14,501 nt of DNA from Candidatus Zipacnadia bacterium (GTDB taxonomy: Bacteria > Armatimonadota > Zipacnadia > Zipacnadales > Zipacnadaceae), in assembly GCA_029821515.1 (NCBI GenBank), contig JALGTD010000009.1, positions 1 through 14,501 on the forward strand, in the 5' to 3' direction. Below, one piece after another: positions 1 to 6,547 of the stretch (its first letter is position 1; the number at the start of each line of letters is the position of its first letter). The notes under the pieces are model-generated. The model had not been told where the DNA came from. It did no database searches and saw nothing but the letters and a program-made list of their open reading frames with translations. The translations under genes were made by a program, and so were the position numbers.

Positions 1-765
1 TATTAGCGGTTCCGAGTCGGTTACCACTACATCATGTTCAAAGTGTGCCGATAGTTCACCGTCGGCTGTGCGCACTGTCCAACCATCTTCATCCACCTTG
101 ACCTGCTCAGTGCCAGCATTGACCATCGGCTCGATGGCCAGAACCATACCCGGCTGCAAGACCAGCTCGTAATCTTCAAACGCTCCAGGACTATAGAAAT
201 TCGGAATCTGGGGCGGCTCATGCATTTCCTGCCCGATGCCATGCCCCGTTAACTGACGGACGACGCTGTAGCCGTGGCTCTCTACATATTCCTGGACGGC
301 CTTAGAGATCTGCTTCAACTTCTTGCCAGGGCGCGCCTGAGCTATACCCGCCATCAGAGCACCGCGTGTAACCTCCAGCAACTCGTGGCCCTCCTCAGAC
401 TGGTCAACGATGGTGGTAAACGCGGCGTCGCCGTGATACCCCTCGCAGTAGGCACCCAGGTCAACACCTACTATCTGCCCTGCCTCCAGAGCAGTCTCGT
501 CAGGAATACCATGGACCACCACATCATCAATTTGAATACAGGTGGCGGACGGATAACCCCTATAGCCCTTAAACGAGGGCACTGCTTGGCGAGCTCGGAT
601 GTGTTCTTCAGCCAATTTGTCAAGTTCCAATGTGGTCACGCCGGGCGCGATCCGTCCGCGCACTAAATCCAGCGTCTCACCGACGATCTGTCCAGCGACT
701 TTCAGCTTCTCCAACTCTTCTTTCGAGCGCCGCGCCACATACCGCCTACGCGCATTCTTAGCCAT
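1..765 (-). CDS. map: Methionine aminopeptidase type I (3' end cut by window edge)
   Basis: Removes the N-terminal methionine from nascent proteins; a cytosolic two-metal hydrolase. I translated it by hand from the ATG at 765; the frame stays open for 255 codons to the window edge, so the stop and a few C-terminal residues lie outside. All expected active-site residues are visible: His85 (VVVHGIP), the metal ligands Asp102 and Asp113 (GVDLGAY and YHGDAA), His175 in GHGIGQEMHEPP, Glu212 in AIEPMV and Glu243 in HFEHDV. The N-terminus is short, about a dozen basic residues (MAKNARRR) before the catalytic domain, with no zinc-finger extension. The start lies 2 bases after the adk stop, so translation is probably coupled; an AGAGGA sequence lies rather far upstream. 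map after adk is the usual order in Gram-positive spc operons. Confidence 0.96.
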   Translation of the reverse strand, partial: MAKNARRRYVARRSKEELEKLKVAGQIVGETLDLVRGRIAPGVTTLELDKLAEEHIRARQAVPSFKGYRGYPSATCIQIDDVVVHGIPDETALEAGQIVGVDLGAYCEGYHGDAAFTTIVDQSEEGHELLEVTRGALMAGIAQARPGKKLKQISKAVQEYVESHGYSVVRQLTGHGIGQEMHEPPQIPNFYSPGAFEDYELVLQPGMVLAIEPMVNAGTEQVKVDEDGWTVRTADGELSAHFEHDVVVTDSEPLI

Positions 766-767
766 CG

Positions 768-1433
768 TCAGTAGAGTCGTCCTCTCCGTGCTAACTGCGC
801 CAGCTCCGCGCTGACCTCTTCCTGCCCCTGCTCAGCATCTACGGTGACGAGTTGTCCGCGCTGCCGATAGTACTCAATCAACAGCGCAGAGTCCTGCTTA
901 TAAACCTCCAGCCGATTACGAATCGCTTCGGGCTGGTCATCGCTACGCTGGTAAAGCTCTCCCCCACACTGGGGGCAATTGTCCCCGATATCCAGTCCGT
1001 CGCGGTGCACATTGTATATCGTCCCACAGCCGGGGCACATCCGCCGTCCGCTCAATCGCCGTACTACTTCCGCATCACTGACCGCCAGATTGATCACCAA
1101 CGGCTGCTCTCGGCCTATCCCTTCAAGGATCTCAGCGAGCGCTTCTGCTTGAACTATCGTGCGCGGAAAGCCATCAAGCAGATAGTACTCATCAGATCCG
1201 AGCTGCTCCATTCGCTCAGCGACCAGGTCAATGACCAGATCGTCAGGTACCAGCTCTCCCGCTTCCATATATGTCTGCGCTTGCTTGCCCAGGTTGTTTT
1301 GAGCGGCCACCGCCACCCGCAGCAAATCCCCGGTAGACAGGTGCATATAGTTCATATCTGTTTTCAAATACTCCGCGTGGGTGCCTTTGCCTGCTCCCGG
1401 CGGCCCCAACAAAATCAAATCGTGCTGTGCCAT
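768..1433 (-). CDS. adk: Adenylate kinase, zinc-lid type
   Basis: Catalyses ATP + AMP = 2 ADP in the cytosol, keeping adenine nucleotides balanced. The 221-residue product has the P-loop GPPGAGKGT (residues 10-18), the AMP-binding STGDLLR and DGFPRT motifs (residues 33-39 and 87-92), and a long lid. The lid holds four cysteines in two CxxC pairs (133/136 and 153/156), the structural zinc arrangement common in Gram-positive-type enzymes. The start is ambiguous by one codon: GTG at 1436 is directly followed by ATG at 1433. An AAGGA sequence lies 7 bases before the GTG and 10 before the ATG; I prefer the ATG. secY ends 56 bases upstream and map starts 2 bases downstream. Confidence 0.96.
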   Translation of the reverse strand: MAQHDLILLGPPGAGKGTHAEYLKTDMNYMHLSTGDLLRVAVAAQNNLGKQAQTYMEAGELVPDDLVIDLVAERMEQLGSDEYYLLDGFPRTIVQAEALAEILEGIGREQPLVINLAVSDAEVVRRLSGRRMCPGCGTIYNVHRDGLDIGDNCPQCGGELYQRSDDQPEAIRNRLEVYKQDSALLIEYYRQRGQLVTVDAEQGQEEVSAELAQLARRGRLY

Positions 1434-1489
1434 CACCCAGTTGTCCTTCGCTACTCAAGCCAAAGCTGCTAAATTATAGTCATTGCTGG

Positions 1490-2833
1490 CTAGGCGTGCA
1501 AGAATCCGCGGTAGTGGCGCATCAACAGTTGCGCCTCGACCTGCTGCATCGTATCGAGAGCTACCCCAACAATAATCAGCACTGACGTACCCCCGACCAG
1601 GGTGAAGCTTTCCACACCAGTTATCGGGCCAACATAGTACTGCATAAGTGCTACGACACCAAGGAAGAGCGCCCCAGCCAGGGTTATTCGGTAGAGAATC
1701 TTGTCCAGATAATCGCGAGTCTTCTCGCCCGGCCGGATTCCTGGTACCGCGCCGCCGTTTTTCTGCAAGTTCTCGGCGATCTCCTCGGGATTGAAGGTAA
1801 CGGCTGTATAGAAATAAGTAAACAGAATGACCAGAATAAAGTAGAAAAACGAAGCAAAATGATTGCCCTCGCTGGGTGTCGTAAAGTTTGTTATGGTCTG
1901 AATGGCGTTATAGACGCTGTCCTCGGTGAACCCCAATCGTGCGATGGTCTGCACCACGCTCTCATTCATCAAGAACTGGGCTATTTGCGCCGGGAACATC
2001 GCCACCGCAATTGCAAAGATAATCGGCATCACTCCGGCCTGATTGACCCGCAACGGCAGATAGCTGCTCTGGCCCCCATAGACGCGCGTACCTCTGATTC
2101 GCTTGGCGTATTGCACCGGGATCTTGCGCTCGGCCTGTTGCACCTTGATAATGCCATAGATCATTCCCACAAAGAGAATCACCAGGAACAATACATTGCC
2201 CAGGCCGATGTATCCGGCCAAAAGCATCTGGGAGGTGCTGGCCAACTGCTGGGGCAGCGCCGTCATTATACCCACAAAAATTATCAAGGATACACCCTGG
2301 CCAATGCCATATTCGGTGATCTGGTCGCCGATATACATCAGAAACAGCCCGCCAGCCACCATCATAACTATATCAAAGCCAATAATCATCGGCGTGCCCT
2401 GAAATGCGCCCACAGTGCCGAAGAATCCAATCATACCAAAGCCTTGCAACACGCAAATGCCTACGGTGGTGTACTTGGTCCATTGGCGGATTTTGCGCTG
2501 GCCCCACTCACCCTCTTTTTGCAACTGCTCGAGGGAGGGGACGGCCATCACCAGCAACTGAAAGATGATTGAAGCGGTAATATAGGGCATTATGCCCAGA
2601 GCCAATATAGAAAACCGCTCTAGTGAGCCCCCGGCAAAGGCGTTAAGCAGTCCCCCAATGCCCCCGCCAAACGCTCCGGAGAACAACCGCTCCATGGCCT
2701 CCTTGTTGACTCCCGGCAGAGGAACGTGTGCGCAGGCCACGTATATGCCAAACATGGCCATCACGAAGAGTATGCGCTTGCGCACATCAGGCAGGCGAAT
2801 GGCCTGGGCTAAGTTGCCGATCCGCTCTTGCAT
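1490..2833 (-). CDS. secY: Protein translocase channel subunit SecY
   Basis: Forms the membrane pore through which SecA or the ribosome drives proteins across or into the cytoplasmic membrane. At 447 residues it has normal length, with ten hydrophobic segments; the first spans about residues 20-37 and the second follows the plug region (about 55-66, GGGIGGLLNAF). The cytosolic loop needed for SecA and ribosome docking is intact: NPEEIAENLQKNGG at 348-361 followed by PGIRPG at 364-369. The N-terminus (IRLPDVRKRILF) is typical. The ATG overlaps the rplO stop (TGATG), and a GGAGG lies 10 bases upstream inside rplO, so translation is coupled to L15, the conserved arrangement at the end of the spc operon. 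Confidence 0.98.
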   Translation of the reverse strand: MQERIGNLAQAIRLPDVRKRILFVMAMFGIYVACAHVPLPGVNKEAMERLFSGAFGGGIGGLLNAFAGGSLERFSILALGIMPYITASIIFQLLVMAVPSLEQLQKEGEWGQRKIRQWTKYTTVGICVLQGFGMIGFFGTVGAFQGTPMIIGFDIVMMVAGGLFLMYIGDQITEYGIGQGVSLIIFVGIMTALPQQLASTSQMLLAGYIGLGNVLFLVILFVGMIYGIIKVQQAERKIPVQYAKRIRGTRVYGGQSSYLPLRVNQAGVMPIIFAIAVAMFPAQIAQFLMNESVVQTIARLGFTEDSVYNAIQTITNFTTPSEGNHFASFFYFILVILFTYFYTAVTFNPEEIAENLQKNGGAVPGIRPGEKTRDYLDKILYRITLAGALFLGVVALMQYYVGPITGVESFTLVGGTSVLIIVGVALDTMQQVEAQLLMRHYRGFLHA

Positions 2834-3291
2834 CAGTCAATAACCTCCGCACTGCCACCGGCTGCCTCGATCTTCTCGCGTGCCGACTTGCTGAAGGCGT
2901 GTGCCCTGACATCCAGCTTGTGCGATATTTCCCCATTGCCCAGGATCTTCAGACCATCCCCAATCTTGGAGATCAACCCACTTTCTACCAACAGCTCCGG
3001 GGAAACTTCAGTGCCCTCGGCAAAACGTTCCAACTGGCCTACGTTGACAATCTGATATTCCTTGCGGAATATGCCGATATTGTGGGCTTTATTGCTTTGG
3101 CCACGCAGCTTGGGCAACCGCCGGTAAAGCGGCGTCTGGCCCCCTTCAAAGCCCGGTTTGATGTTATACCGGTGCCCTTGCCCCTTCTCGCCCCGGCCGG
3201 CGGTTTTGCCCTGGCCAGCGGCAATGCCCCGGCCTTTGCGCTTGGCCTGCTTCTGCCTGGCCTTATTTGGTTTGACATCGCACAGATCCAT
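2833..3291 (-). CDS. rplO: 50S ribosomal protein L15
   Basis: Large-subunit protein with a long extended N-terminal arm reaching into 23S rRNA. The 152-residue product starts MDLCDVKPN and carries the family hallmarks GRGIAAGQGKTAGRGEKGQG, GFEGGQTPLYRRLPK and the C-terminal EAAGG. I chose the ATG at 3291 because family similarity begins there and the length fits (about 145-150 residues). An in-frame GTG at 3342 and ATG at 3339 would add 17 or 16 residues (basic, no match to L15); they have the better Shine-Dalgarno (GAGAGG) but lie inside a perfect hairpin. The gene directly follows rplR, with rpsE and rpmD missing from between them. It overlaps secY by one base. Confidence 0.93.
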   Translation of the reverse strand: MDLCDVKPNKARQKQAKRKGRGIAAGQGKTAGRGEKGQGHRYNIKPGFEGGQTPLYRRLPKLRGQSNKAHNIGIFRKEYQIVNVGQLERFAEGTEVSPELLVESGLISKIGDGLKILGNGEISHKLDVRAHAFSKSAREKIEAAGGSAEVID

Positions 3292-3323
3292 AGCAGTTCT
3301 CTTTTCTTTGGTCTTTCCCCTAT

Positions 3324-3347
3324 CCGGTGTGACAGACATCACACCGG
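3324..3347 (-). promoter_or_regulatory. Perfect 9-bp hairpin upstream of rplO
   Basis: Inverted repeat CCGGTGTGA / TCACACCGG with a 6-base loop, in the rplR-rplO gap where rpsE and rpmD would normally be. On the minus-strand RNA it encloses the alternative GTG ATG start of rplO and lies 32 bases before the ATG at 3291. No U-run follows, so it is not a canonical terminator. It may be a translation-control element, an RNA-processing site or a rearrangement scar; the structure is seen, the function is inferred. Confidence 0.45.
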
Positions 3348-3386
3348 CAACCTCTCGGTAGACACAACAGCAATCGCCGTCGAAAC

Positions 3387-3755
3387 TCAGAATTTCAGGC
3401 CAGCTTCACGAGCGGCTTCGGCCAGCGCTGCAACCTTGCCGTGATAGGGCCAGCCGGCGCGGTCGAAGACAACCTCCTGGATGTCCTCCTCCAATGCTCG
3501 CTTGGCCACCGCCTCGCCAACTGCTGCAGCAGCCTCGATATTTGCCGTGCTGGAAAGGCCCTCGCTGACTTCATCGTCCAGAGTGCTGGCGACGACTAGA
3601 GTATGCCCTCGGGTATCATCAATTATCTGCGCGTAGATATGCTTAAGCGTCTTGGTAACGCACAGCCGCGGTCGCTGCGGGGTACCTCTGGTCTTGCTGC
3701 GACTTCGCGCCTGGCGGCGGCGCCGTGCCGTTCGTCTGTCTTGTTGTTGACTCAC
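3387..3755 (-). CDS. rplR: 50S ribosomal protein L18
   Basis: 5S rRNA-binding protein of the large subunit, partner of L5 in the central protuberance. The product is 122 residues, normal length, with an arginine-rich N-terminus (RRTARRRRQARSRSK) for RNA binding, the core TPQRPRLCVTKTLKHIYAQIIDD and the family C-terminus VFDRAGWPYHGKVAALAEAAREAGLKF split over two strands and a helix. The start is GTG with a strong AAGGAAGG about 6 bases upstream; no nearby ATG fits better. rplF ends 45 bases upstream. Downstream, where S5 should begin, there are only 95 bases before the rplO start used here. Confidence 0.97.
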   Translation of the reverse strand: MSQQQDRRTARRRRQARSRSKTRGTPQRPRLCVTKTLKHIYAQIIDDTRGHTLVVASTLDDEVSEGLSSTANIEAAAAVGEAVAKRALEEDIQEVVFDRAGWPYHGKVAALAEAAREAGLKF

Positions 3756-3800
3756 AACTGACCTTCCTTAACAGAATTTACCGCAATCTGACACATAGAC

Positions 3801-4364
3801 CTATTCAACACCGATCTTGGCTTGCTTACCGGCCTTGCGCCGTAACTGCTCATCTATATACTTGATGCCCCGCCATTGAGTACCCTTAGCCCAGTATGGG
3901 CCAACCGGCTGGATGGCACGAATATCCGCGGCCATCTGTCCGACTATCTGCTTATTAGCGCCGCTCACGACAATCTGGCCCTTCTCGTTGATCTCTATTT
4001 CAACACCTTCAAGAGGCTCTATAACCACGTCGTGTGACAGACCAACATTGAGGCGCAGGCTTCTGCCCTGCATTTGAGCGCGGTAGCCAACACCCTGATA
4101 CTCCAAGCATTTCTCAAAACCTTCGGTAACACCCTTGACCATATTGGCAACCAGCGCGCGGGCCAGACCGTGCAGCGCCCGATGGTTTTGCTGCTCAGTA
4201 GCTCGAGTAAAAACAAGCTGCCCCTCTTCGATAGCAGCACTGATCCCCGCCGGTATCTTCTGGGACAGCTCACCACCGGGGCCTTCAACTGTAATTATGT
4301 TATCTTCGATATTGACCTGAACCTTATCAGGTATCTCGATTGGCGCTTCGCCTATCCGCGACAT
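3801..4364 (-). CDS. rplF: 50S ribosomal protein L6 with a C-terminal loop insertion
   Basis: Binds 23S rRNA near the sarcin-ricin loop, beside the elongation-factor site. The start MSRIGEAPIEIP is the family N-terminus and has GAGGAG 10 bases upstream; a longer in-frame start at 4427 would run back into rpsH and is unlikely. The 187-residue product has both L6 repeats, with GVGYRAQ at about 91-97 and VGQMAADIRA at 141-150. The usual RPEPYKGKG(I/V)(K/R)Y loop is here PVGPYWAKGTQWRGIKY, about 5 residues longer, which explains the extra length. The tail DEQLRRKAGK is normal. Confidence 0.96.
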   Translation of the reverse strand: MSRIGEAPIEIPDKVQVNIEDNIITVEGPGGELSQKIPAGISAAIEEGQLVFTRATEQQNHRALHGLARALVANMVKGVTEGFEKCLEYQGVGYRAQMQGRSLRLNVGLSHDVVIEPLEGVEIEINEKGQIVVSGANKQIVGQMAADIRAIQPVGPYWAKGTQWRGIKYIDEQLRRKAGKQAKIGVE

Positions 4365-4389
4365 ATTCGCTCGCTCCTCAAGCTCACAA

Positions 4390-4785
4390 CTACCAAACCT
4401 CACAGATGACTTCCCCGCCGATACCACGCTTGCGCGCCTCGCCAGCGGTCATGACGCCATCACTGGTGGAGATGATCGCTATTCCGATGCCTTGCAATAC
4501 GCGCGGCAACTCATACCTATTACTGTAGACCCGCCGCCCGGGTTTGCTAACCCGCCTACTACCTGCGATTACCGGCTTGCCGAACTCATCATACTTCAGC
4601 CGCATTCGCAAGTCACGGCCCCGGTTGACCAGTTGAAAGCCCCGCAGATAGCCCGCTCTGTGTAATATATTGGCGATGGCCATCTTCATCTTGGATTTGG
4701 GCACATCAGCACTGGTATGCCGCCCATTGTAGGCATTCGTAATACGACTTAGCATATCTGCAATTGGATCAGTTACGACACCCAT
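4390..4785 (-). CDS. rpsH: 30S ribosomal protein S8
   Basis: Primary 16S rRNA-binding protein of the small-subunit platform and, in Escherichia coli, the translational repressor of the spc operon. It is 131 residues long, normal, with the N-terminal TDPIADMLSRITNA motif, the central KPGRRVYSNRYELPRVLQG segment and the C-terminal STSDGVMT...GIGGEVICEVW. The usual TSKG of the RNA-contacting loop reads TSDG here (Asp109). The ATG has a strong GGGAGGT 5 bases upstream. A GC-rich hairpin lies between rpsN and this gene. Confidence 0.97.
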   Translation of the reverse strand: MGVVTDPIADMLSRITNAYNGRHTSADVPKSKMKMAIANILHRAGYLRGFQLVNRGRDLRMRLKYDEFGKPVIAGSRRVSKPGRRVYSNRYELPRVLQGIGIAIISTSDGVMTAGEARKRGIGGEVICEVW

Positions 4786-4807
4786 CAGCTACCTCCCAAA
4801 TGGATCA

Positions 4808-4828
4808 AGCCGTCTCAGTGCGACGGCT
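4808..4828 (-). promoter_or_regulatory. 7-bp GC-rich hairpin before rpsH
   Basis: Perfect inverted repeat AGCCGTC / GACGGCT with a 7-base loop, in the 52-base rpsN-rpsH gap, ending 12 bases before the rpsH Shine-Dalgarno (GGGAGGT). No U-tract follows, which argues against a terminator. Regulation of rpsH or the downstream genes is possible but inferred. Confidence 0.35.
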
Positions 4829-4837
4829 GTGCCTCCT

Positions 4838-5023
4838 TCACCAACTGGACTTGGTGACACCAGGGATATTGCCAGTCAGAGCCTGCTCGCGGAAGCAGAT
4901 GCGGCACATACCAAACTTGCGCATATAGCCACGCCGGCGTCCACAAAGCTGGCAACGATTATAGGCACGCGCACTAAACTTAGGCTCCCGTTTTTGCTTA
5001 GCGATCCACGATTTCTTCGCCAC
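4838..5023 (-). CDS. rpsN: 30S ribosomal protein S14, zinc-binding type Z
   Basis: Small-subunit head protein contacting S3, S10 and S19. At 61 residues it is the short zinc-containing form; the four ligands Cys24, Cys27, Cys40 and Cys43 (CQLC...CRIC) are intact, followed by the family C-terminus IPGVTKSSW. The start is GTG, preceded by AGGAGG 9 bases upstream, and the second codon begins the usual AKKSWIAK sequence. The zinc form is normal for Gram-positive, thermophilic and related lineages. It sits between rplE and rpsH as usual. Confidence 0.97.
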   Translation of the reverse strand: MAKKSWIAKQKREPKFSARAYNRCQLCGRRRGYMRKFGMCRICFREQALTGNIPGVTKSSW

Positions 5024-5099
5024 GGACTAATGCCTCCTGGCTGTAGCATGCTGTCAGTTAGTTCATATTACTCTTACCATAGGATATCCTGAACCAGGT

Positions 5100-5651
5100 T
5101 TATGCCGGCGCCAGTGGCAAGCCAATTGTCTCCAGCAGAGCCATACCTTCCTCGTCGCTGCGCGCAGTGGTGACAATTGTGATACACAGACCACGGGCCT
5201 TCTCGATGTTATCATAAGTCAGTTCGGGAAAGATCAAGTCATCGTCAATTCCCATGCTATAGTTACCACGGCCATCGAATCCGCTGCGGGGCAAACCCCG
5301 AAAATCACGAATACGAGGTATAGCGATGTTAAACAACCGGTCAGCAAACTCCCACATTCGACTACCTCGCAGCGTTGCCTTGCAGCCGATCGCCTGGCCC
5401 TCTCGGACGCCAAACGCCGATATTGACTGCTTGGCGCGAGTAATACAGGGACGCTGCCCCAGAATCAACGCCAGTTCGTTGACGGCATTCTCCAGGGTCT
5501 CGAAATTGTCAGTCGCCTCGGAGATGGCCATACTCACACAAATCTTCTGGGGCCTGGGCACCTCCCATATATTCTCGTACCCAAACTGCTCACTTAGTTG
5601 CGGGCGGACCTTTTCTTCATACAGCACTTTTAATCTTGGTTGATAGGCCAT
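5100..5651 (-). CDS. rplE: 50S ribosomal protein L5
   Basis: 5S rRNA-binding protein at the central protuberance, in contact with P-site tRNA and with S13 across the subunit interface. The 183 residues match family length. Clear hallmarks are GQRPCITRAKQS, GCKATLRGSRMWEF, IPRIRDFRGL, GFDGRGNYSMGI and ITIVTTARSDEEG. The normally conserved N-M-G-V-G-E segment near residue 40 reads SMAISEA, so the N-terminal part is divergent. The ATG at 5651 has only a weak ribosome-binding site (GCGAGTGA). A stable hairpin lies about 35 bases upstream in the rplX-rplE gap, the place where S8 represses this operon in enteric bacteria. Confidence 0.96.
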   Translation of the reverse strand: MAYQPRLKVLYEEKVRPQLSEQFGYENIWEVPRPQKICVSMAISEATDNFETLENAVNELALILGQRPCITRAKQSISAFGVREGQAIGCKATLRGSRMWEFADRLFNIAIPRIRDFRGLPRSGFDGRGNYSMGIDDDLIFPELTYDNIEKARGLCITIVTTARSDEEGMALLETIGLPLAPA

Positions 5652-5685
5652 TTCACTCGCCTACGCTCTCACTTGCCGCCTTGAG

Positions 5686-5707
5686 GGGCTGCGCTGTTAC
5701 GCAACCC
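5686..5707 (-). promoter_or_regulatory. 8-bp hairpin between rplX and rplE
   Basis: On the minus-strand RNA, GGGUUGCG pairs with CGCAGCCC (one G-U wobble) around the 6-base loop UAACAG. It lies 34 bases upstream of the rplE start. No U-run follows, so it is not a terminator. Its position matches the S8 repressor region of the enteric spc operon, but I do not recognise the S8 internal-loop consensus; a regulatory role is inferred. Confidence 0.4.
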
Positions 5708-5728
5708 GACGGCTCGGCTGTAATGTCA

Positions 5729-6073
5729 CTATTCGTCAATATCGGCGCCGCACTGCTTACACACGCGCACTCGCGTCCCATCCTGATGCCGGCGATGTCC
5801 CACTCGTGTCGGTTTACCGCAACTCGGGCAAACCAGCATCACGTTGGAGACATGAATGGGACCAGGGCTCTCAATGATCCCGCCCTGCCGAACTCTTTGC
5901 GTCTGGCGCACCGCTCGTTTAAGAATATTCACACCATCAATAATAACCCGCTGCTCTTTGGGCAACACACCGATCACCCGACCACGGCGCAGGTTACCCT
6001 GGTAAGACCTGTCTTTCCCGGCAATCACTATAACCTCATCGTCGGTCTTGATGTTCAGCTTATTATTTGGCAT
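5729..6073 (-). CDS. rplX: 50S ribosomal protein L24 with zinc-ribbon tail
   Basis: Early assembly protein of the large subunit near the peptide-exit tunnel. The N-terminal KOW domain is present (DDEVIVIAGKDRSYQGNLRRGRV, about residues 11-33), followed by the family segment GGIIESPGPIHVSNVMLVCP. Two CxxC pairs, Cys82/Cys85 and Cys105/Cys108, form a C-terminal zinc ribbon found in many but not all bacterial L24 proteins. The 114 residues fit. The ATG has AGGAG 10 bases upstream. A complex hairpin beginning at the rplN stop codon lies just before this Shine-Dalgarno. Confidence 0.97.
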   Translation of the reverse strand: MPNNKLNIKTDDEVIVIAGKDRSYQGNLRRGRVIGVLPKEQRVIIDGVNILKRAVRQTQRVRQGGIIESPGPIHVSNVMLVCPSCGKPTRVGHRRHQDGTRVRVCKQCGADIDE

Positions 6074-6092
6074 CTACACTACGCTCCTAATA

Positions 6093-6134
6093 CTAAGGCC
6101 CGGGGACAAAGTAGCCCGAGCACCTCGGCCTTAG
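6093..6134 (-). promoter_or_regulatory. Two-tier hairpin spanning the rplN stop and rplN-rplX gap
   Basis: The outer stem is a perfect 8-bp inverted repeat, CTAAGGCC / GGCCTTAG. On the RNA strand the 5' arm contains the rplN stop codon UAA. Inside it a second stem, CGGG / CCCG, closes a 10-base loop, with an 8-base bulge (GAGGUGCU) on the 5' side. The structure ends 5 bases before the rplX Shine-Dalgarno (AGGAG). A ribosome terminating on rplN would melt the outer stem, so it could couple rplX to rplN translation. No U-tract follows. Confidence 0.45.
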
Positions 6135-6499
6135 ACTACCTCCGGCGCCAGAGAAATAATCTTCATATACTCCTTGGCGCGCAGTTCCTGAGCGACTGGA
6201 CCAAAAACGCGCGTACAGAGCGGGTTGTCGTTCTCATCAACAATCACAGCAGCGTTATCGTCAAATCTCACGTGTGTCCCGTCAGATCGCACAACACTTT
6301 GCCGGCACCGCACCACCACAGCACGGATAATAGCGCCCTTTTCAATGGGGCTTTGTGGCGTCACTTGCTTAGCAGAAGCCACAATCAGATCACCCAGCGA
6401 GGCGTACCTCGCTCCACTCCGCCCAATTATGTTAATACAGCCAATCTCCCGAACTCCGGAGTTATCGGCTACTTTAAGTCTAGTTTCTTTCTGAATCAT
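6131..6499 (-). CDS. rplN: 50S ribosomal protein L14
   Basis: Large-subunit protein at the subunit interface, forming bridges to 16S rRNA. At 122 residues it has exactly the standard length, beginning MIQKETRLKVADNSGVREIGCI and containing the conserved KGAIIRAVVVR, VRFDDNAAVIVD and the C-terminal TRVFGPVAQELR and KIISLAPEVV. The ATG is preceded by GAGG 9 bases upstream. In most bacteria it directly follows rpsQ; here a 2.1-kb EF-G-like gene intervenes, ending 48 bases upstream. Confidence 0.98.
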   Translation of the reverse strand: MIQKETRLKVADNSGVREIGCINIIGRSGARYASLGDLIVASAKQVTPQSPIEKGAIIRAVVVRCRQSVVRSDGTHVRFDDNAAVIVDENDNPLCTRVFGPVAQELRAKEYMKIISLAPEVV

Positions 6500-6547
6500 A
6501 GTGACAGGCCTCTTCAGTTGCTGGTGCAGCTACCCACCGTTCTTAGC

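Noticed and set aside
1859..2572. 237-codon plus-strand open frame, and similar ones over adk, rplO and the EF-G-like gene
   Set aside because: Antisense to unmistakable conserved genes; no ribosome-binding site or domain evidence.
3324..3347. Hairpins in gaps as rho-independent terminators
   Set aside because: None of the hairpins before rplO, rpsH, rplE or rplX is followed by a U-rich run on the transcribed strand, and essential genes continue downstream.
3292..3386. Possible decayed rpsE or rpmD remnant
   Set aside because: Translating the minus strand in three frames gave no S5 or L30 motif. L15 and L18 also do not carry a fused S5 or L30 piece.
5081..5090. Palindrome AGGATATCCT in the rplE-rpsN gap
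   Set aside because: No loop for a stable RNA hairpin and too short to claim as an operator.
6517..6533. Small triloop hairpin between the EF-G-like gene and rplN
   Set aside because: Stem of 7 with one mismatch and a 3-base loop; not distinguishable from chance.
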